From assembly GCA_002724245.1 (NCBI GenBank), contig PBOG01000041.1, positions 1-59,838 on the forward strand: a stretch of DNA of 59,838 bases, written 5' to 3'. Position 1 is the stretch's first letter. Every line of letters begins with the position of its first letter. Below the pieces are notes generated by a model. It had not been told where the DNA came from, ran no database searches, and saw only the letters and a list, made by a program, of their open reading frames with translations. Origin of the DNA: Planctomycetaceae bacterium (GTDB lineage: Bacteria > Planctomycetota > Planctomycetia > Pirellulales > Pirellulaceae). The translations under genes and the position numbers were made by a program. Of the stretch, positions 17,189-26,400 are shown one piece after another.

Positions 17189-19165
17189 TTACCTGCGCCT
17201 TGCCGTCGCGCGCCGACGCGGTTTCTGCGGATTATCCGGGCCCACTTGTTCGGCAACGCCAGTCAATTCAAACAAGAAACGGCTGGGGTGTGTTTCACGG
17301 GGCTTGCCCCATTTCATCCGAGTCAATGCCATCGAAAGTGACAAACGGTCTTGCGCCCGTGTAACGCCGACATAACAGAGCCGACGCTCTTCATCGATTG
17401 CCGCCCCGTCTTCCTTGATACTTCGGTGATGTGGAAAAAGGCCCTCTTCCATTCCGACCATATAGACCTGGGGAAATTCGAGCCCCTTGGCGCTGTGCAT
17501 GGTCATCAAAACAATCGCGTTCGATTTCCGATCTCCAGTATTTTCTTCCTTGTCACGCGCATTCAATGCAATCTCTTCCAGAAACCCGGACAACGTGGGC
17601 TTTCGTTTCGCCGTCGCATAACTGGCGAGCGCGTTAACAATTTCCTCGACAGCAGCCCACCTGGATTCTTGTTCACCTTCATCAGGATAGAGACGACAGA
17701 GCTCCTGGTGATATCCAACCTCTTTCACAAAGTCACGAAAAACTTCGGCCAGGTCACCATCACCTACCCGCTGTCGATATTTTTCGATCAACTGCACAAA
17801 AGTACGAATTGCTTGTTGAGATTTTTCCGGAACGCCAACCGCCGGACCGGGACAGATCAGATCCCACAACGGACGTCCCGCTTCCACTGCCTGTGCCAAC
17901 AGGGACTCGACTGTTGCCTTACCAATCCCCCGTGGTGGATTGTTGATCACCCGCAACAAAGCAACCTCTTGTTGAGGGAGATCAAGCAGCTGCAGATAGG
18001 CCAGCATATCGCCGACCTCCTTGCGATCAAAGAACGACATACCACCAATCAAGCGATAGGGCAACTTGACCCGTCGCAGCTCGGTTTCAAACAGACGAGG
18101 CTGTTCATTCGTACGAAACAGAATAGCGAAATCGCCCGGCGACCATTGCGGATCCGTCAAACGTGTCTGTATTTCTGTAACAACTGCTTTGGCTTCGTCC
18201 GTCTCATTGGCATACTGCTCGATCCGAGGCTTTTCACCTCCGCGCCGATCTGCCTGGAGACTTTTTGGATGACGGTCCTTGTTGTACGAAATCAAAGTGT
18301 TCGCGCGATCAAGAATCGCCTGGGTGGAACGATAATTTTTCGTCAAACGCACCGTCTTGACATCCGGCCAATCCTGAGGGAAGCCTAAGATGTGCTGCAC
18401 TTCCGCACCACGAAACCCATAGATGGACTGGTCATCATCACCCACGACACATAGATTCCGATGGTCTTTCGCGAGCCCTTTGACGATCCGATACTGGCTG
18501 GCGTTGGTATCCTGGTACTCGTCAATCAAGATATGATCAAAGCGTCGCGCCTCCGAGACACGCACCTCGTCGTGCTCCCTGAATAGCTGCTCCGTACAAA
18601 GCAGGAGGTCGTCGAAATCCACAGCGCCGGCGACTTTCAATGACCTTTGGTAGCGTCGGTAGGCAACTGCTGCAAGATGTTCGCGATCGGTCTGCGCTAG
18701 CGCCGCGGCTTCAGGTGGCCGAACCCCAGAACTCTTCCAGCGACCAACATGGGCAAGCAAATCTCCAGGACGCAACTGCTGGTTCGAGACACGAATCTCT
18801 CGTAGCACACGGCGAGCAAGACTCTCCTGCTCACCCCGGTGATAAATGGCAAACTTCGCTGGATAGCCTAGTCGTCGAATATGGCGACGCAATACCTTCA
18901 CGCAAAACGAGTGAAATGTCGATGCCTGAGGACGCTCCTTCACCCGACGCCCAATTAACGAGACAATGCGTTCCTGCATCTCCGCAGCCGCTTTATTCGT
19001 AAACGTGACGGCCAAGATTCGTTCGGCGCGTGTGCCGCACCGAATCAGTTCAGCGATGCGATGTGTGATCACACGCGTCTTACCAGTACCAGCGCCAGCC
19101 AACACCAACAAAGGGCCAGACTGGGTGCGAACGGCTTCCTGCTGTTCTGGGTTCAATCCCGACAT
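17189..19165 (-). CDS. UvrD/PcrA/Rep-family superfamily 1 DNA helicase
   Basis: 658 residues with the full set of SF1A helicase motifs: Walker A GAGTGKTRV, motif II LIDEYQDTNASQY, motif III VVGDDDQSIYGFRGA, motif IV KNYRST, motif V MTMHSAKGLEFPQVYMVGME and motif VI RRLCYVGVTRAQDRL. It unwinds DNA 3' to 5' in repair or replication restart. It is shorter than typical PcrA or UvrD (about 720) and ends in a basic tail (KPRRRATARRR), without the usual C-terminal RNA-polymerase-binding region, so it could be Rep-like. I chose ATG 19165 (MSGLNPEQQEAV) over a GTG three codons upstream. The gap to aspS is about 60 bp, so co-transcription is likely. Confidence 0.95.
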   Translation of the reverse strand: MSGLNPEQQEAVRTQSGPLLVLAGAGTGKTRVITHRIAELIRCGTRAERILAVTFTNKAAAEMQERIVSLIGRRVKERPQASTFHSFCVKVLRRHIRRLGYPAKFAIYHRGEQESLARRVLREIRVSNQQLRPGDLLAHVGRWKSSGVRPPEAAALAQTDREHLAAVAYRRYQRSLKVAGAVDFDDLLLCTEQLFREHDEVRVSEARRFDHILIDEYQDTNASQYRIVKGLAKDHRNLCVVGDDDQSIYGFRGAEVQHILGFPQDWPDVKTVRLTKNYRSTQAILDRANTLISYNKDRHPKSLQADRRGGEKPRIEQYANETDEAKAVVTEIQTRLTDPQWSPGDFAILFRTNEQPRLFETELRRVKLPYRLIGGMSFFDRKEVGDMLAYLQLLDLPQQEVALLRVINNPPRGIGKATVESLLAQAVEAGRPLWDLICPGPAVGVPEKSQQAIRTFVQLIEKYRQRVGDGDLAEVFRDFVKEVGYHQELCRLYPDEGEQESRWAAVEEIVNALASYATAKRKPTLSGFLEEIALNARDKEENTGDRKSNAIVLMTMHSAKGLEFPQVYMVGMEEGLFPHHRSIKEDGAAIDEERRLCYVGVTRAQDRLSLSMALTRMKWGKPRETHPSRFLFELTGVAEQVGPDNPQKPRRRATARRR

Positions 19166-19225
19166 CCGGCGCACTCATCCTCACTGGGTTTGGGCGGTCT
19201 GACGACGCGTTAACCCGGTGACTTG

Positions 19226-21004
19226 CTAAGTTTCACTCAGGGGAATCGTCCGCACATTCAATTCGGCGAGCTGGGACGCGTCTACATCACCAGGAGCTTC
19301 CGTCATCATGTCGGACGCGCGTTGCGTCTTGGGAAAAGCGATGCAGTCCCGAATATTGTCCCAACCTCCGAACAACATCACAAAGCGATCAATGCCCAAG
19401 GCAATTCCCCCGTGTGGTGGTGCCCCATACTGCAATGCTTCGAGCAAGAATCCAAATCTCTCTTTGGCCGTTGCCTCGTCAATTCCCAGCAAGCGAAACA
19501 CTTTCTCCTGGAGAGCGCAATCATGCAGCCGAATTGTGCCGCCACCAGCCTCTGATCCATTGATCACGAGATCGTAAGCCTGTGCGCGACAACTCGCCGG
19601 ACTCTCATCCAGCAGCGCCGCGTCATCAACGCGAGGTGCCGTAAACGGGTGATGCATCGCATTCCATCGCTGATTGTCTTCATCAAACTCAAACATCGGG
19701 AACTCAACCACCCAGGAAAAATGCATGGCGTTTTCATCGTACAATTTCAATTCAGCGCCAAGACGGCGGCGTAACCCCGCCAAGGCCTTGCAGGTGACCT
19801 CCCAACTGTCCGCTACAAAAAACAACTGATCGCCCGGCTCTGCGCCCATCCGCTCGGAGAATTGAACCAGCAATTCATCGGAAAAATTCTTTGAAATCGG
19901 TGACCAGAGCGTTCCATCTTCTTCAACGCGGAACCAGGCCAGCCCCTTGGCACCAAAATCCTGGCGCACGTAGTCGGTCAGCTCGTCAATCCGCTTGCGG
20001 GAAAACTCTGCTGCAGCCCCTTTTGCATTAAACCCACGAACGCGCCCACCTGAATCAGCGGCACCGCGAAACACTCGAAATTCAGCTTGGCTGGCAAGAT
20101 CTGTGCAATCGACCAGTTCCATTCCAAAACGCAGGTCCGGTGCATCAGCCCCATATCGCTCCATCGCCTCGTCATAAGCCAACCGTGGCAACGGCAACTT
20201 GACCTCCATACCGAGCAGCTCACCTGCCAAGCGAGCTACTAAACCATCAATCAATCCGATGACATCGTCGGCATCGACAAAAGACATCTCCAGGTCTAAC
20301 TGAGTAAACTCGGGCTGTCGGTCAGCGCGGAGATCCTCGTCACGAAAGCACTTGGCGACCTGCACATAACGATCGTAGCCTGCCACCATCAGGATCTGCT
20401 TGTACAGCTGTGGAGACTGAGGCAACGCATAGAACTTGCCGTGATGCACTCGGCTCGGTACCAGGTAATCGCGTGCGCCTTCCGGTGTGCTGCGGCCCAA
20501 TACGGGGGTTTCGATGTCCAGGAAGTCGTGTTCCGCGAAATAATCGCGCATGCTCTTTACGATCCGGCTGCGAAGATACATGGCACGCTGCACTTCTGGC
20601 CGACGCAGATCCAGAAACCGGTATTTCAAACGCAGGTCTTCCCCTGGCAAATCGGGCTGGCCTGGCGTAAATGGCGGCGTCTGGGACCGATTCAACACTT
20701 CCAGGTGTGTCACTCGCAGCTCGACCTCACCCGTGCTCAACTTGTCGTTGACCGTTCCTTCAGGCCGCATTGCAACCAGGCCTTTCGCCAGAATCACGTC
20801 TTCACTGCGCAAGCGAGAAGCGGATTCCACCAGCGGAACGCCTCCTTGCGGCGCAGCGACCACCTGACTCTTGCCATAACGGTCCCGCAAATCAATAAAT
20901 ACGGCGCCACCATGGTCACGGGTGCTATCGACCCAGCCACAAAGTGTCACCTCCTGGTCGACATTTTCCGCACGCAGTTCGCCACACGTGTGAGTTCGTA
21001 GCAA
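19226..21004 (-). CDS. aspS: Aspartyl-tRNA synthetase
   Basis: 592 residues, the usual length for bacterial-type AspRS with its GAD insertion domain. It charges tRNA-Asp. Seen are the N-terminal anticodon-binding OB fold (MLRTHTCGELRAEN, LCGWVDSTRDHGG), class II motif 2 around CFRDEDLRADRQPEFTQLD, and motif 3 GGIALGIDRFVMLFGG near the C terminus. The start is a TTG at 21004, which matches the family's N terminus; no in-frame ATG lies just upstream. The helicase gene follows closely downstream on the same strand. Whether the enzyme discriminates between tRNA-Asp and tRNA-Asn cannot be judged here. Confidence 0.98.
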   Translation of the reverse strand: MLRTHTCGELRAENVDQEVTLCGWVDSTRDHGGAVFIDLRDRYGKSQVVAAPQGGVPLVESASRLRSEDVILAKGLVAMRPEGTVNDKLSTGEVELRVTHLEVLNRSQTPPFTPGQPDLPGEDLRLKYRFLDLRRPEVQRAMYLRSRIVKSMRDYFAEHDFLDIETPVLGRSTPEGARDYLVPSRVHHGKFYALPQSPQLYKQILMVAGYDRYVQVAKCFRDEDLRADRQPEFTQLDLEMSFVDADDVIGLIDGLVARLAGELLGMEVKLPLPRLAYDEAMERYGADAPDLRFGMELVDCTDLASQAEFRVFRGAADSGGRVRGFNAKGAAAEFSRKRIDELTDYVRQDFGAKGLAWFRVEEDGTLWSPISKNFSDELLVQFSERMGAEPGDQLFFVADSWEVTCKALAGLRRRLGAELKLYDENAMHFSWVVEFPMFEFDEDNQRWNAMHHPFTAPRVDDAALLDESPASCRAQAYDLVINGSEAGGGTIRLHDCALQEKVFRLLGIDEATAKERFGFLLEALQYGAPPHGGIALGIDRFVMLFGGWDNIRDCIAFPKTQRASDMMTEAPGDVDASQLAELNVRTIPLSET

Positions 21005-21331
21005 GGCCTTGTTCCCGTTGGACTTATGAACTTTGGTAATTGACTGAAACGACTATTTTAGACCGATCACTTGTTGGCGCATATAGGCTACCCGGCTAGC
21101 CAACCTGACACATCAACATGCGCGACAAACAGTATCCGTCCCGGAAAACCCGCGTGGGCCAGTCAACATCCAGTTCACCACGCGTCAGGGACTGCGACAG
21201 CTATGCTATGGATACTTGCGCATGGGGCAACTCATGGACGGCAGGTTGCCCGAACGCTCACAGTTCCTTCTTTGTGAACTGGGCAACCGAGTACGCCCAG
21301 GCGGCTCCATGACACCGATTCAAGGTAGTTC
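21005..21331. other. Intergenic region upstream of aspS
   Basis: About 330 bp carrying the aspS promoter on the minus strand and the 3' end of the radical SAM transcript. I see no T-box, attenuator or terminator hairpin. Confidence 0.5.
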
Positions 21332-22363
21332 TTACGACCGCTTCCGGTACCATTTCCCCTGCCAGGAGTCTCGCCGCTCGAATTCTTTGTCCACAGCGTT
21401 TCTGACAGCCGATTTATCCAGCGCCCAAGTCGGCCCAACAAAAAAATCACTTGGCGCCTCACCGGTAATCCGCTCTATGACAATGGAGGGGGGCAAAATC
21501 TCGATGAAATCAACGAGTGTCTGAACGTACTCATCCCGCTCCATCATGCGTGCTTCGCCGCGTGCACACTCCTCTGCCAGGCGTGTGTTGTGCACCACGT
21601 AGAGATTGTGAATCTTGATTGAATCCAAATCCAAACGACCAATTTCACGTGCCGTATCAAGCATTTCCGAGTGCGTTTCACCTGGCAAACCAAGGATCAC
21701 ATGCGCTCCGATCTCAAACCCGCGTCCGCGACTACGGGATACAGCATCTACCATGACATCATGGTGGTGGCCACGGTTCATCCAATCCAGTGACCGATCG
21801 TGCATCGTCTGCATTCCATATTCAACATAGAGTGGATTGTTGACTGCAATCTCCTCCAGCAATGCCAGCACGTCATCACCTACACAGTCTGGCCTGGTAC
21901 CAATAGCCAACCCGACGACCTGGGGGTGCTTGAGCGCTTCCTGATAGACAGTCCGCAGTCGATCGACGGGGGCGTAGGTGTTTGTCGCCGGCTGAAAATA
22001 CGCCAGAAAATCTTCGCATTGATAACGTCGTTTTAGGCGTTTTATTCCTTCATCAATCTGGTCCGTAATCGACTGCCTTGGAAGACGCCGACTTGGACTA
22101 AAGCTGCGATTATCGCAGAAACTGCAGCCACCAACAGCAACCGAACCATCGACATTGGGACAAGTAAACCCTGCATCAATACTGACTTTTTGGACGCGAC
22201 GACCAAATCGCGCGCGCAATGCTCTGCCAAGGGAAAAATACCGCTGGCCAGCAGCCCGCCAACCAGGCAACTCTCCTGCCGGAGATTCGCTATCTGGGCA
22301 CGATAAATCCACTTCCGTTGACGCCGCTCGAACCCGATCACGGTTGGCAGAAGTTGACGACAC
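21332..22363 (-). CDS. YhcC-type radical SAM protein (TIGR01212 family)
   Basis: 343 residues, GTG start. After about 50 variable residues comes the family signature VSIDAGFTCPNVDG, and the radical SAM cysteines follow as CPNVDGSVAVGGCSFC, the family's long CX11CX2C spacing that binds a 4Fe-4S cluster. Later motifs LAIGTRPDC, VEYGMQTMHDRSL and HVILGLPGETHSEM complete the radical SAM barrel. The family is widespread but its reaction is not established. The variable N terminus makes the exact start uncertain. It is divergent from the FHA gene, about 210 bp apart. Confidence 0.9.
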   Translation of the reverse strand: MSSTSANRDRVRAASTEVDLSCPDSESPAGELPGWRAAGQRYFSLGRALRARFGRRVQKVSIDAGFTCPNVDGSVAVGGCSFCDNRSFSPSRRLPRQSITDQIDEGIKRLKRRYQCEDFLAYFQPATNTYAPVDRLRTVYQEALKHPQVVGLAIGTRPDCVGDDVLALLEEIAVNNPLYVEYGMQTMHDRSLDWMNRGHHHDVMVDAVSRSRGRGFEIGAHVILGLPGETHSEMLDTAREIGRLDLDSIKIHNLYVVHNTRLAEECARGEARMMERDEYVQTLVDFIEILPPSIVIERITGEAPSDFFVGPTWALDKSAVRNAVDKEFERRDSWQGKWYRKRS

Positions 22364-22575
22364 GGCGACCCTCGACTAAAAAATACGGATACGAACTCGG
22401 TTCCGGATTATAGCAGTCTGTGGTTCCAAACGGGCGGCGACTTTAGCCCATTTACCGACGCCCACAGTTTGTGTTTCAAGAGCTACCTCTCGGAGAACTC
22501 CGGCCAAATTTCTCCACAGCGTGATACCACATACTAACGCTTGAGTTTACCTACAGCGACTAGACAGGTTCTGCA

Positions 22576-23064
22576 ATGAATTATGGGGAACTGGTTCCAG
22601 ACGGCGGCGGCGATCCAATTCCCCTGCTGCGCGAGAAGCTTACCGTTGGACGCCGCGAAAGTTGTGATATCGTTCTGCGATTCCCCAACATCTCGTCCAA
22701 ACACTGTGAACTAATGATCCAAAGTGGATATTGGTTTGTTCGTGACCTAAACAGCCGCAACGGAGTCAAAGTTGATGGAACACGAGTCCAACGCAAGCGA
22801 CTCGATCCCGGTTGTACACTCGCTATCGCCAAGCACGCCTACTCGATCGACTATTCGCCGACAGACCTGGGGGCGAGTGGCACGCCGCCGCCAGACGAAG
22901 AAACCATCGGCCAGGTTCTCGGTCAATCACTGCTAGATCGCGCAGGCCTTGAGCAACGAGACATTGTGAACCCCTATGGAAGCGAAACGACGTCGAAAAA
23001 GAAACGCTACGACGCCCAAGACGATCGGGCGGGGCAGATCGAAGATCCCAACAGGCCTGTTTAG
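22576..23064 (+). CDS. FHA-domain protein
   Basis: 162 residues. Residues 18-90 form a forkhead-associated domain that binds phosphothreonine peptides. The conserved residues are present: VGRRES (Gly-Arg), ISSKHCEL (Ser, His) and DLNSRNGVKVDG (Asn, Asn-Gly). The C-terminal 60 residues are charged and probably disordered (TSKKKRYDAQDDRAG). It has no signal peptide, so it should act in the cytoplasm as a reader of Ser/Thr kinase signalling, which is abundant in planctomycetes. It lies about 350 bp upstream of the large PQQ/TPR gene on the same strand; a functional link to the MoxR cluster further on is possible but unproven. Confidence 0.92.
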   Translation: MNYGELVPDGGGDPIPLLREKLTVGRRESCDIVLRFPNISSKHCELMIQSGYWFVRDLNSRNGVKVDGTRVQRKRLDPGCTLAIAKHAYSIDYSPTDLGASGTPPPDEETIGQVLGQSLLDRAGLEQRDIVNPYGSETTSKKKRYDAQDDRAGQIEDPNRPV

Positions 23065-23420
23065 ACTGGCTCTCGACCACGTGATTTCCATCGCTAGGGC
23101 AGGTTGAAAGGCAGCGGTCCAGCGGCGAAGCCCGGAAATAACTGTTTCCCGCAGAATTGGCTTTCGTACGCCATCTGTCCGCCCCGGAAGACTGACCTGC
23201 GACAGCTTGTAATGCGCCGATTGGGCGAGACCGCGAACGGTCCCTTGCTGTTTCTTACTTGGCGGTAAACGACCCAATGCGATACGATGTCGTCGTGGTT
23301 TACGCACCTGATGATGCAGGTCTTTACGACCTGTAACAAAGGCGTCTCGAGGATTCGCAAAGCGGTAAAGTGCGGCCACCACAGATCGCAAATTGAGCAT
23401 TGAGACGGAGCAGAAAACTC
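23065..23420. other. Intergenic region upstream of the large PQQ/TPR gene
   Basis: About 350 bp. A small perfect hairpin, CAGGTC (23317-23322) and GACCTG (23328-23333) with a 5-nt loop, is present without a T run and may be chance. Minus-strand open frames here have no recognisable product and one overlaps the FHA gene. Confidence 0.45.
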
Positions 23421-26400
23421 ATGAAAAGCAATCGATTCTGGTGGATTTGCCCTCTACTGGGTCTCTGTGGATTGAGTACGGCTCCTGGGCAACGGCTGGG
23501 AAATGCGCAGCCGCAGGCTGGAAACAGTCCTCTGGCCAGCGTTTTTCAATCCGCCCCACGTCCACTGCGACAACGCCTGGCCCGAGCGGAAAGAGCGTTG
23601 CAGGAAGAACGTTTTGGCGACGCGGTTGACGAACTACATGGAATCCTTACGGGCAACGACGAAGGGCATGGATTTGGCCAAGACTTTTTCTGGGGCTCCG
23701 TCGATCAACAACAGACCCAAACAAGTATCAAGGGTCGCGCGTTGCAGCTGATCTCACAAATGCCGCAACGAGGTCGCGAACTTTACGAACTGCGATGCGG
23801 CGCCGATGCACGCGTACTATTACAGGAAGCGATCAAGTCCGGAGACATTACCGCACTTACGGAGGTATCAAGGAAGTACTTCCACACCACATCAGGCAAT
23901 CAAGCAACGCTTTTGATCGGGCGTTACCACCTCAACCAGGGACGGGCGCTTGCCGCGGCACTCTGTTTCCAGAAGCTCGTCGTCACAGGTTGGCGCACAG
24001 AGAAATTTGAACCAGAAGCTTCACTCCTGCTCGCCACGAGCTGGCTCCGCGCCGGCCACACTGAAAAAGCGATATCCGCTCTAACTGCCCTGAAAGCACG
24101 ACAACCGAACCGCACGATCCAGGTTGCCGGCAAAACAGTACCGCTGTTTGAGGATGAAACACAAGCCAGTGCGTGGCTGGAAAACCTGGTTGGTGCCGCA
24201 TCGGAATTCGCGTTGCCAAGCGAATCACAGTGGTTAGTGTTTCGAGGAAATGCAACCCGCAATGGCACAAGTCGTGGCGGCCTGCCTCTCGTCAAACGAC
24301 GCTGGCAAGTCCCACTTTCGATCGATCCCGGCGATCAAAAATTACTCACCACAATCCACCGTGGGTTTACGGACCGAAACCTCGCAGCACTACCAGCATT
24401 CCACCCGCTGGCAGTGAACAATGTTGTGTTAATGCGCACCGTACAACGAATCCTGGCAGTGGATTTCGAAACAGGAAAACGAATCTGGGAGTATCCCTGG
24501 TTCGAGAGTCTCGAAGAAACTGAACCGAACAATCAACCCGAGCCCGGTCAACGGCTCGCTTCCGGCAGCCTGCGTGACAGACAGCTACGCGAACGCATCT
24601 GGGAAGATTCAGCCTATGGGCAGATTTCGAGTGACGGTCAATCCGTGTTCTTGATTGATGGGCTTGATTTTGCGACGCAAATTCGGCGGCGTCCGCTGAT
24701 GGTCGGTCCAGGCGGAGTTCGGCTGCAATCCAATTCCTCGACAACGCGAAACAAACTCGTTGCTCTAAGCCTTCCGGAACAAGGAAAACTACAATGGATC
24801 GTCGGTGGCCGCGATGGCGAGGATGAACCGCAACTGGCCGGTGCTTTTTTCCTGGGGGCCCCACTCCCATTACTTGGTGAACTATATGTGATCGCTGAGA
24901 TCAATGGCGAGATTCGACTCGTTGTTCTCGACGCAGACACGGGCCAGCTTCAGTGGGCACAACAACTCGCACACGTTGAGTCTATGACGATCAATGTCGA
25001 TCGTACCCGGCGACTTTCAGGTGTGAGCCCATCCTACGCCAATGGCCTGCTTGTCTGCCCAACCTCAGCGGGCGCGATCGTCGCCCTCGATGCAACCAGC
25101 CGATCGCTTCTCTGGGGCTACCAGTACCGAAAACAAACCACTCGATCGAGAACACGGTGGCGGGTACCTCTGCACGTGCAAAACCAGCAACCAGCGGGAA
25201 AACGCTGGGCCGATTCGAGCCTGACGATCGCTGATGGGCGAATCTTGCTCACGCCCGTTGAATCCGATGACCTGCATTGTCTCGATCTGCTGACAGGAAA
25301 ACCTGTCTGGCAAACAACCGCTCGTGACAAACGACTGTACGTGGCAGCCGTTCACGAAGGTAGTGCTATTTTTGTAGGCCCTGACAAAGTGACTGCAGTT
25401 GGGCTACAAGACGGGCAACCCACCTGGGAGAAACCTGTCAATCTAGGTATCGCGATGCCCAGTGGACGGGGTTTCTTGAGTGACGGGTTCTACTATCTTC
25501 CCACAACAGCATCGCAACTGCTGCAAATCAATCTTGCAGACGGTACCGTTGACGCATCTATTCCGACCGGCAAGGTTCTGGGAAACCTGGTCTCTCATCA
25601 AAACAGCGTGCTTTCACTTAATTTTGATGCTCTAGTCAAGTACGACCAGCTGCAACCTCTGCGCAAATGGGTCGCCGCGCAGCTGGAAACACAACCGGAA
25701 GCGCCTTTGGTATTGATGCGCCAAAGTGAACTTTTGCTTCACGATGGACAACAGCAGAAAGCGCTCCAGACGCTGCGCTCGGCACATGATCTGACCCCGG
25801 TAGATGATCCGTATCGCTGGTCCATACGGTCCCTGCTGGTAGAAACGCTATTTGATGTCCTGCGCAAGGATTTTGCGAACAACCGCAAAATCGCCCTTGA
25901 AGTCGAGTCTTTGATAGACGACCCCCAGCAACACAAAGAATACCAATGGCTCGTTGCCGCTGGCTTCACGCGCAGCGGGGAATACTCGAAAGCCTTTGAA
26001 ATGTATCTCAAGCTGGCAGGCTTGATCGACAAGGGACCTCAACAGCTGCCATTGATAACGGCAACTACCGAAGTGAACCCTGACTGGACAACACGAGAAC
26101 AGCACCGAGTCGCGGGACAACTCGCCAGTTTGCTCAACCTCGCAACAAGTGCAGAGGCCAGCGAAAAAGAAACGATCAATCAACTCGTACAGGCCCAGTG
26201 GGAACAGACCATCAATTCTGAAAGTGAAAAAACGCTCAGACAATTTCTGTTGTTTTTTGACACCCACCCTCTGGCGGACCGAGCCCGACTGGCATTGGCT
26301 GCGACTCTGTCACGAGAAAAACCAGGCGTCGAAGCCGAGTGGTTATTACGCCGTGCGAGCGGAGCGATCGAGGCGTCAACCGCTGCGAGAGCGACTTTTC

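Noticed and set aside
23317-23333. Small perfect hairpin CAGGTC/GACCTG as a terminator
   Set aside because: Only 6 bp, with no following T run; likely chance.
22933-23400. Minus-strand 155-codon open frame between the FHA and PQQ/TPR genes
   Set aside because: It overlaps the well-supported FHA gene and its translation has no domain-like pattern.
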